Below, in pieces: positions 51,601 through 57,919 of a stretch of DNA of 64,000 nucleotides. The stretch's first letter is position 1. The number at the start of each line of letters is the position of its first letter. This DNA is from Chryseobacterium sp. HSC-36S06 (GTDB taxonomy: Bacteria > Bacteroidota > Bacteroidia > Flavobacteriales > Weeksellaceae): NCBI RefSeq assembly GCF_024171485.1, contig NZ_JALJZX010000001.1, positions 124,001 through 188,000 of the forward strand, read 5' to 3'. Under the pieces are notes generated by a model. It was given only the letters and a program-made list of their open reading frames with translations, did not search any database and was not told the DNA's origin. Position numbers and translations under genes: made by a program.

Positions 51601-51608
51601 CAAATATA
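51601..51608 (-). promoter_or_regulatory. -7 box 4 nt before xrtF
   Basis: On the minus strand TATATTTG is followed by CAAT and the ATG at 51596. It is divergent from the kinase promoter at 51633, with 24 nt between the two boxes. Confidence 0.55.
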
Positions 51609-51632
51609 ATCTTTTCAAAAATTCTAAATTCC

Positions 51633-51640
51633 TATATTTG
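51633..51640 (+). promoter_or_regulatory. -7 box for the kinase/RapZ-like/MurU-like unit
   Basis: TATATTTG matches TAnnTTTG, 7 nt before the ATG at 51648 and 13 nt before a second in-frame ATG at 51654. Either start is possible with a very short leader. Confidence 0.5.
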
Positions 51641-51647
51641 TAAAAGT

Positions 51648-52658
51648 ATGAGTATGGAAAACGCAAAACTCTTTTTCGAAGAATTTATTGGAGAAAAATC
51701 GCAGGATTTTTATTCATTAGCCCAAAGCGGTTCGGCAAGAAAGAATTTCGTCGGCTCCACACCAAATCAACAGTACATCATCACCGAGAACGAAAATATT
51801 GCCGAAAACGAGAGTTTTTTCTATTTCTCTGAAGTATTTTCCCAACTTAATCTCAACACTCCAAAAATTTTTAAGATTTCTGAAGACCTTAAAATTTACA
51901 TTCAGGAGTTTTTGGGTAAAAACACGCTTTCAGAAATTATTGAAAATGATGGTCTTAATGAAAGAACCAAATCTTTGGTAAAACAAACGATCGAAAAATT
52001 ATTTCAACTTCAGACTCGGACGCGTGATAAAATCGACTATTCACAGACATTCGAGTATGAAAGTTATGATGAACTTCCGGTGACCAATGATCTGTTTTAT
52101 TTCAAAAGTTTCATTGCGGATGTACTCGAGATTCCTTACCACAAGGCTGCTTTGCTAAAAGAATTTAAAAAGCTTACATCAGAAATTGAAAACTGCGGTC
52201 CTACAGGTTTAATGATCCGGGATTTTCAGGCAAGGAACATTATGGTGGATGATCAGGATGCTGTTTTCTTCATCGATTACCAGTCGGCAATGAAAGGTCC
52301 GCTGATGTACGATGTTATTTCATTTCTTTATCAGGCTAAAGCTAATTTCCCTGATGATTTCAGAGAAAAAATGCTCAGTTATTATCTTTCTCTTTGGAAG
52401 GATGAAAATACGGTAATACAGCTTAAAAATTCAATAAAGCCTACTCAACTGATCCGTTTTATGCAGGTTTTGGGAGCGTATGGATTCCGTGGACTTACTC
52501 AAAGGAAGCCTCACTTTCTGAAAAGCTTGAATCGGGGAATCGAAAATTTATATCAATTTTCAAATCATTGGGAAGAGATGCAAAATTACCCTGAGTTGAA
52601 AAAACTTATCAGCGAATTGAAATCTGAAACGGTGCAGAATAAAATTAAAGTATTTTGA
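51648..52658 (+). CDS. Phosphotransferase (AmgK-like sugar kinase)
   Basis: The 336-residue protein has the aminoglycoside phosphotransferase/choline kinase fold. The catalytic loop reads RDFQARN with D192 and N197; the leading arginine in place of histidine resembles AmgK, the anomeric MurNAc/GlcNAc kinase. The metal-binding motif is FIDYQSA with D210. Two genes downstream stands a MurU-like nucleotidyltransferase, the usual AmgK partner. The function is inferred from motif and context. Confidence 0.82.
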   Translation: MSMENAKLFFEEFIGEKSQDFYSLAQSGSARKNFVGSTPNQQYIITENENIAENESFFYFSEVFSQLNLNTPKIFKISEDLKIYIQEFLGKNTLSEIIENDGLNERTKSLVKQTIEKLFQLQTRTRDKIDYSQTFEYESYDELPVTNDLFYFKSFIADVLEIPYHKAALLKEFKKLTSEIENCGPTGLMIRDFQARNIMVDDQDAVFFIDYQSAMKGPLMYDVISFLYQAKANFPDDFREKMLSYYLSLWKDENTVIQLKNSIKPTQLIRFMQVLGAYGFRGLTQRKPHFLKSLNRGIENLYQFSNHWEEMQNYPELKKLISELKSETVQNKIKVF

Positions 52659-52686
52659 ACCATTTAAGAAATTAAGATAATTAAGA
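52658..52686. repeat. Left inverted repeat arm of the GxxExxY element
   Basis: This 29-nt AT-rich segment starts at the kinase stop codon and matches the reverse complement of 53106-53133 at about 26 positions. It contains TTAAGA at 52664, 52672 and 52681, spaced 8 and 9 nt. Confidence 0.75.
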
Positions 52687-52695
52687 ATTGTTAAA

Positions 52696-53105
52696 ATGTT
52701 AGTCACCAAAAAACAAGTAACTCAGTTGTCTTATGACATTACGGGTTTTGCAATAAAAGTCCACAAGAATCTAGGACCGGGTTTATTAGAAAGTATCTAT
52801 GAAACCTGTCTGAAATACGAACTGGAACGGAACGGTTATACGGTTAAACAACAGGTGGTTGCTAATATAATTTATGATGGTTTATTAATTGAAACATCTC
52901 TAAGAATTGATTTATTGGTGAATGATTTAGTTGTTGTAGAGTTAAAACTGTAGACGAGATTAAGCCTGTTCATCATGCACAGTTGTTAACATATATGAAA
53001 ATGCTTGAAAAACCACAGGGTTTATTAATTAATTTTTTCACAGATAATATTACTAGATCAATGAAACCATTTGTGAACGAATATTTCACATCCCTCCCCG
53101 ATTAA
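52696..53105 (+). pseudogene. GxxExxY family protein gene with a frameshift
   Basis: The first part (52696-52953) encodes 85 residues with the family motif GPGLLESIYETCLKYEL (about 27-43) and ends VVVELKL at a TAG. Directly after, from 52950, another frame continues VDEIKPVHHAQLLTYMKMLEK, through LLINFF, to a TAA at 53103. Adding one A to the AAAA run at 52944-52947 restores one protein of about 136 residues. So one base has been lost, or the base was missed in sequencing. Members occur in intervening sequences and scattered genomic copies; their function is unknown. Confidence 0.85.
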
Positions 53106-53133
53106 TCTTAATTCTCTTAATTCCTTAATGGTT
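53106..53133. repeat. Right inverted repeat arm of the GxxExxY element
   Basis: Starting directly after the TAA of the restored GxxExxY reading frame, this segment is the imperfect reverse complement of 52658-52686. TCTTAA or CCTTAA recurs at 53106, 53115 and 53123, spaced 9 and 8 nt, the mirror image of the left arm. Confidence 0.75.
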
Positions 53134-53186
53134 TAAAAAAGAAGAATTTAACAATAGAAATCCATAATCTAAAGGTTAAAAAATAT

Positions 53187-53597
53187 ATGAGTCTTAAAAT
53201 AGATATACACAGTTTTTCCTACAAAAAAGGAGGAATTCCAAAAGATGAAACCGGAAACGGCGGCGGATTTGCGTTCGATTGTCGTGGAATCCTGAATCCC
53301 GGAAGGATTGAGGAATATAAATCGCAAACCGGCTGCGACATCGGTGTGCAGGAATTTCTGGAAACAAAAACCGAAATGCCACAGTTTCTGGAGTTGGTAA
53401 AAAACATCGTATCCATCAATATCGATAATTATCTTGGGAGAAATTTCGAGCATCTTCAGATTAATTTCGGATGCACGGGCGGACAGCACCGATCGGTATA
53501 CTGTGCTGAAAAGACTGCAGCTTTCATCCGAGAAAAATATCCGCAGGCTACAGTCACCATTCAACATGATGAACAGCCACAACTGAATAATCACTAG
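53187..53597 (+). CDS. Stand-alone RapZ C-terminal domain protein
   Basis: The 136-residue protein corresponds to the C-terminal domain of RapZ, with DCRGILNPG (31-39) and GCTGGQHRS (95-103). The N-terminal P-loop kinase-like domain of full RapZ is absent. In E. coli this C-terminal half binds glucosamine-6-phosphate and small RNA GlmZ and controls GlmS. Here, between an AmgK-like kinase and a MurU-like transferase, it may sense an amino-sugar phosphate. That is inference. It lies 4 nt before the transferase gene. Confidence 0.87.
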   Translation: MSLKIDIHSFSYKKGGIPKDETGNGGGFAFDCRGILNPGRIEEYKSQTGCDIGVQEFLETKTEMPQFLELVKNIVSINIDNYLGRNFEHLQINFGCTGGQHRSVYCAEKTAAFIREKYPQATVTIQHDEQPQLNNH

Positions 53598-53601
53598 AAA
53601 A

Positions 53602-54315
53602 ATGAAGGCACTTATATTCGCAGCAGGCAAAGGAACCCGGCTGAAACCGTTTACCGACCATCACCCGAAAGCTTTGGCAAAGGTCAACGGCGTACCTCTG
53701 TTGGAAAGAAATATCAAATATTTACAGAGTTACGGGATCAATGATTTCGTAATCAATGTCTTCCATTTCGGGGAACAGATTGTACAGTTCCTGAAAGAAA
53801 ACAATAATTTCGGTGCTGAAATCGAAATTTCTGATGAAAAAGATCAGCTTCTGGAGACTGGCGGCGGCTTGGTTTTTGCAAGAAAATTTCTGGATTTTGG
53901 CGAAGATTTTTTGATTCTTAATGCAGACATTCTCACCGACTTAAACATCACAGAATTCGTAAAATACCATCAGGAAAAGAAAGATTTTGCTACTTTAGCG
54001 GTTTCCGACAGAAAAAGCTCCCGAAAACTTCTTTTCAATCCCGAAATGATTTTGCGCGGTTGGGTAAATATAGAAACGGGCGAACAGCGGCTGGCAGAAT
54101 TCAACAAAGGGTTCAAACCATTGGCTTTTAGCGGAATACACTGTATCAATCCGAGAATTTTTGATAAAATTAAGCGTACGGGAAAATTTTCTATTATGGA
54201 AGAATATCTGGATTTGATGCATACAGAAACGATCCATGGTTACGAGCATCAGGCTAAACTCATAGATGTAGGAAGGCCGGAATCTGTTCTGGAAGCAGAG
54301 CACCATTTTAAATAA
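53602..54315 (+). CDS. Sugar-1-phosphate nucleotidyltransferase (MurU-like)
   Basis: The 237-residue protein has the nucleotidyltransferase signature FAAGKGTRLKPFTDHHPKAL (6-25) with K23 and LILNADILTDLNI as the metal-binding DxD-type site near residue 113. At this short length, without a beta-helix domain, it resembles MurU, which makes UDP-MurNAc from MurNAc-1-phosphate. The kinase upstream and the RapZ-like gene 4 nt before it support a recycling role. Mannose- or glucose-1-phosphate transferases are alternatives. Confidence 0.85.
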   Translation: MKALIFAAGKGTRLKPFTDHHPKALAKVNGVPLLERNIKYLQSYGINDFVINVFHFGEQIVQFLKENNNFGAEIEISDEKDQLLETGGGLVFARKFLDFGEDFLILNADILTDLNITEFVKYHQEKKDFATLAVSDRKSSRKLLFNPEMILRGWVNIETGEQRLAEFNKGFKPLAFSGIHCINPRIFDKIKRTGKFSIMEEYLDLMHTETIHGYEHQAKLIDVGRPESVLEAEHHFK

Positions 54316-54322
54316 GACGAAG

Positions 54323-55081
54323 ATGAGCAAAATAAAGAGGGGAAAAGGGACAACTCGTGCTGCGGCAGGAACTGAATTTGAAATTGATCAGAAAATTCAG
54401 CGTTCTTTTACAGAAAAAACCTGGGACGAAACCATAACCAAAGACAGTTGGATGGTCTTCAAAATAATGGCCGAATTCGTAGACGGTTATGAAAGGCTTG
54501 CCAAAATTGGTCCATGTGTTTCTATTTTCGGTTCGGCCAGGTTACAGCCGGGGAGCGAATATTATGAACTTGCGGTTGATATTGCTGAGAAAATTACAGA
54601 AATCGGTTTCGGTGTTATCACCGGAGGTGGCCCCGGAATTATGGAAGCCGGTAATAAAGGTGCCAATAAAGGCGGCGGAAAATCCATCGGTCTGAATATC
54701 GAACTTCCTTTCGAACAGCATTTCAACCCTTTCATTGATAAGGGTTACAGTATGGATTTCGATTACTTCTTTGTAAGAAAAGTGATGTTTGTAAAATATT
54801 CTCAGGGATTCATTGTGATGCCGGGAGGTTTTGGTACTTTAGATGAACTTCTGGAAGCGATGACATTGATCCAGACCAATAAAATAGGGAAGTTCCCGAT
54901 TGTATTGGTGGGTTCTAAATATTGGAAAGGTCTGCTGGATTGGTTTAAAGATACTTTACTTGAAAACGGAATGATTTCTGAGGCGGATTTGAGCCTGTAC
55001 CGGGTGGTTGACACTGCCGATGATGCCGTGGCCCATATTAAAGCATTTTACGATAAATACACGGTAAACGTGAACTTTTAA
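54323..55081 (+). CDS. LOG family protein (TIGR00730-type Rossmann fold)
   Basis: LOG-type proteins are cytokinin riboside 5'-monophosphate phosphoribohydrolases in plants; bacterial members hydrolyse nucleoside monophosphates. The 252-residue protein has ITGGGPGIMEAGNKGA (about 98-113) and the PGGFGTLDEL motif (about 167-176). It follows the MurU-like gene by 7 nt and is probably cotranscribed, although the functional link is unclear. Confidence 0.9.
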   Translation: MSKIKRGKGTTRAAAGTEFEIDQKIQRSFTEKTWDETITKDSWMVFKIMAEFVDGYERLAKIGPCVSIFGSARLQPGSEYYELAVDIAEKITEIGFGVITGGGPGIMEAGNKGANKGGGKSIGLNIELPFEQHFNPFIDKGYSMDFDYFFVRKVMFVKYSQGFIVMPGGFGTLDELLEAMTLIQTNKIGKFPIVLVGSKYWKGLLDWFKDTLLENGMISEADLSLYRVVDTADDAVAHIKAFYDKYTVNVNF

Positions 55082-55088
55082 TTGGCAT

Positions 55089-55096
55089 TATATTTG
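55089..55096 (+). promoter_or_regulatory. -7 box for the 55123 gene
   Basis: TATATTTG matches TAnnTTTG just after the LOG stop codon. The leader would be about 20 nt. Confidence 0.5.
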
Positions 55097-55122
55097 AGAA
55101 TATACTGAAACAAGTTATACAG

Positions 55123-55593
55123 ATGAAAAATTATTTATATATTATCGGAATCTTTGCTATGATGGTGATAACAAGTTTTGCGGAAGCAGATTTTTATTCC
55201 TCGATGACAAAGGTAGATTATGTGGAAGGAAGCAAGACCCTGAAGTTTACAACGAAAATGAATACCCAACATATCTCTGACGCAGTTAAAATAAACCCCA
55301 ATACAGCAGGTTTTGAAGCGGAAGTGAAAAAGTATGTTAACAACAATTTCGATTTGTTTGTGAATGGCAGTGCAAAGACGCTTACTTTCACAGGGAGCCA
55401 GGTTAACGGTGAATCTGTCTGGGTTTATTTCGAAGCTGGCGGTGTGAGTGAGGTTAACACATTAAGGATTAAAAACACTATTATGCTCAGCACTTTTCCA
55501 CGACAGATTAATTTGGTGAATATCGCTTATAAAGGCAATCAAAAAACAATGAATTTCCAGAGAGGAAAAGAAGTGAATGAAGTAAGTTTTTAA
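55123..55593 (+). CDS. Secreted protein, DUF6702-like
   Basis: The 156-residue protein has a signal peptide (MKNYLYIIGIFAMMVITSF) and starts FYSSMTKVDYVEGSKTLKFTTKM, a pattern I associate with DUF6702, then a beta-rich region ending in QRGKEVNEVSF. The family is periplasmic or surface-associated and has no known function. The gene is monocistronic, with a terminator at 55618. Confidence 0.72.
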   Translation: MKNYLYIIGIFAMMVITSFAEADFYSSMTKVDYVEGSKTLKFTTKMNTQHISDAVKINPNTAGFEAEVKKYVNNNFDLFVNGSAKTLTFTGSQVNGESVWVYFEAGGVSEVNTLRIKNTIMLSTFPRQINLVNIAYKGNQKTMNFQRGKEVNEVSF

Positions 55594-55617
55594 GACAAAA
55601 CTTTATCGTACAATTAT

Positions 55618-55650
55618 AAAGGCTGTTGCATAGTGAAACAGCCTTTTATA
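55618..55650 (+). terminator. Intrinsic terminator after the DUF6702-like gene
   Basis: AAAGGCTGTT at 55618-55627 pairs with AACAGCCTTT at 55637-55646 around a nine-base loop. T-rich sequence follows. Confidence 0.85.
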
Positions 55651-55773
55651 TGCCTATTCTGTAAGAGATTCTAAATATAATAACCCCAAAGTATATACAC
55701 GAAGAATATTTAAGCCCTACAGCCGGGCTATACTTGACGAGTACAAAAGATGGAGTGCTTTTCCGTAACCTAC

Positions 55774-55800
55774 AAAAAAAGGCCGCATTTCTGCGGCCTT
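55774..55800 (-). terminator. Terminator for the minus-strand TonB/DUF5689 unit
   Basis: AAGGCCGCA at 55779-55787 pairs with TGCGGCCTT at 55792-55800. On the minus strand the stem is followed by a T-run, so it ends transcription from the DUF5689 gene. Confidence 0.9.
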
Positions 55801-55819
55801 CTATTATTATAAGCATGAA

Positions 55820-57901
55820 TTATTTACTGCCCGAAACTTTCAGATTATCAACTTCCCAAGTTGTGGAAGCTGTAGGCGTAGAAGTGTACTTAAACGCAAT
55901 TCTAATCTTTTTGTTAGCATAACTGTCGATATTAATTTTACCAGAGCTAAAGAACGCAAAGCCGCCTAAAGCTGTGTCAATTGGTGCATTAACTTTCGTC
56001 CAGGTTGTTGTGGAAGGATTACCTGAGAAGTTCTCGGTGATATAAACCTCCAAAGGATTACCTGGGGTTGTAGCTCTTCCATCTGAATCGAAAGAGAAAC
56101 TATAACCGTTATAACCAGTAAGATTAATCTCACTTGATACTAACCAGTCTTCGTTCGCTGAAGTACCACCATTCATCACTGCATAATAGTTCGTTCCGGT
56201 TCCTTGGTTAGATCTCGTCCATACCTGTTGTGGTCCCGCTACATCATACGCTGTAAAGTTCGCCGTAAGACTGGTCTGGAATCCCTCAAAGAAAATGGTT
56301 GTCGGTGGCTGAGAACCATCGCATCTCGGGTCATCTAGATCCGCATGAACCTGTTTAGGAATCCATAGCTGATAAGTACCATTAAATACGCTTAAGATAG
56401 CATATACATCACCTTTTCCTCCGTCAACTTCAGCACCTGCAAAGGTTGCGAAATTGCTTGTTCTGAGAAGAATTTTATTACCGGCACAGTCCTCCAACGT
56501 TCTGTTGGTAACTCCTCCCGACGCATAAGGCTGCCCCAGGTCGGCATCTATGAATTGAAGGTCTCTTAATTTAATCCATCTTCCAACATCTGCTGTGGTA
56601 AGCTGTGTGATGGTTCTTTCAGTAGCTACAACTGGAGTTGCAGGCATATTCGAATCAAAGAAATGTTTGTAAACATCAGCCTCAGCAATTTGTCCAGCGT
56701 TACCATTGAAAGGTTGTCCTATTTGCAGTTCACCAGAAACGTTACCGATATACAGATCTTTTAGTTTAATATAAATTTCTTTACCCACTTTAAATCTTGA
56801 ATCCTGGTAAAGATTGGTTTTATTAATATTTACCCTAATTCCACCAGTCGCATCTTCAATATAAATATATTTAAAAAGGTTTCCGGTTTCGTCGTTGGCA
56901 GTTACTTTCGCTTTAACAAGGAAGTTTCCGTTGATTTGCGTAAGTGCTCCATTGTAAAGCTGCTTCACTTCAGCCACTGTTTTCGCTGTATAAGCCGTAG
57001 GATCAATTACACAAGGATTCGTGGTAATTCCATCAAGTCTAGGGAAGTTTTTCATATCAGCCAAATCAGCTGCCTTGTTGATGTACATTTGGTAAGTAGT
57101 GTTGAATTTACTGAAAATTCCAACAAAATCTCCATTACCTGCCGGAAGCTGCTGGTTAGCAAATGCAGCAAAACCACTGTTTCTTACCACTGCAGTATTA
57201 GCGTAGCTATTGGCAGAAGTATTCCAGCCCTGACCAATTGGTCGGTCTACCGTAACACCATCCGGTGCATAAGTTGAACAAAGAACTCTATTTGTAAATT
57301 CAGCATCTTCAACTTTAATTAATGCTCCAAGCAATGCCTGGTTTGCTGCCATTTCAGAAATCTTAATTACTTTCGGTACAATCTCCGCTCTTACAGAACA
57401 TGATCTGAAGATTCTTTGAGGAACCAATTTTTCAGGAATTCTGGAAACAGCATCAACTCCCTGGGCAACAGCGTTAGCATCTTCTACACCTAACTGGACC
57501 AAGCCTCCGTAAGTACCGAGCGCAAGGCCTTTCAATTCGATATAAATTTTTGATCCCTGTGGGAATTTCGTGTAAGTACTTACTGCATCTACACTAATTA
57601 CAAATCCCTGAGTTGGATTAACCGGCGAATCCTGAATATAGATGGTTTTGTAGATATTCCCTGATTCATCAGTGGAGGATACATAACCTTCCATCACGGC
57701 AGTTGAGCCTTCCGGAAAAACATAACGCATATTGGTATGCAGAGCCTTTACCTGAGCAATCGTCATGGTTGCCGTAAGGTCTTTACACTGGTAATCCTGC
57801 AGCACAGGATCATCATACTTATCATCGTGCACACACGCCGTGAGCAGGAGCGATGCAAAAGCGATGAAGAAAATCTTAAAAAATGAACTGTATTTTTTCA
57901 T
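55820..57901 (-). CDS. Lipoprotein with two DUF5689 domains and a C-terminal jelly-roll domain
   Basis: The 693-residue protein has a lipobox LLLTAC (cysteine at about 23). Two related DUF5689 repeats follow (about 40-290 and 300-530), each with a VKALHTN or VKQLYNG start and an IYIEDxxGGI-type strand. The C-terminal part (about 545-693) is a choice-of-anchor type beta domain, with WLVSSEINLTGYNGYSFSFD. It lies 18 nt downstream of the TonB receptor on the same strand, so it is probably the surface lipoprotein partner of that receptor. Its ligand is unknown. Confidence 0.87.
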   Translation of the reverse strand: MKKYSSFFKIFFIAFASLLLTACVHDDKYDDPVLQDYQCKDLTATMTIAQVKALHTNMRYVFPEGSTAVMEGYVSSTDESGNIYKTIYIQDSPVNPTQGFVISVDAVSTYTKFPQGSKIYIELKGLALGTYGGLVQLGVEDANAVAQGVDAVSRIPEKLVPQRIFRSCSVRAEIVPKVIKISEMAANQALLGALIKVEDAEFTNRVLCSTYAPDGVTVDRPIGQGWNTSANSYANTAVVRNSGFAAFANQQLPAGNGDFVGIFSKFNTTYQMYINKAADLADMKNFPRLDGITTNPCVIDPTAYTAKTVAEVKQLYNGALTQINGNFLVKAKVTANDETGNLFKYIYIEDATGGIRVNINKTNLYQDSRFKVGKEIYIKLKDLYIGNVSGELQIGQPFNGNAGQIAEADVYKHFFDSNMPATPVVATERTITQLTTADVGRWIKLRDLQFIDADLGQPYASGGVTNRTLEDCAGNKILLRTSNFATFAGAEVDGGKGDVYAILSVFNGTYQLWIPKQVHADLDDPRCDGSQPPTTIFFEGFQTSLTANFTAYDVAGPQQVWTRSNQGTGTNYYAVMNGGTSANEDWLVSSEINLTGYNGYSFSFDSDGRATTPGNPLEVYITENFSGNPSTTTWTKVNAPIDTALGGFAFFSSGKINIDSYANKKIRIAFKYTSTPTASTTWEVDNLKVSGSK

Positions 57902-57919
57902 TGGATGTTTTATTAGTAA

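Larger units (their letters stand above)
52658..53133 (+). mobile_element. IVS-like element: GxxExxY ORF between inverted repeat arms
   Basis: A frameshifted GxxExxY gene is bracketed by a 28-29 nt imperfect inverted repeat built from units of about 9 nt. It separates a kinase gene from a RapZ-like gene that otherwise appear functionally linked. The layout copies that of the S23 element at 7636-8185. Mobility is inferred; there is no recombinase. Confidence 0.45.

Noticed and set aside
53169-53630. Minus-strand ORF of 153 codons opposite the RapZ-like gene
   Set aside because: The plus-strand frame carries the GCTGGQHRS signature. The minus frame shows no recognised motif.
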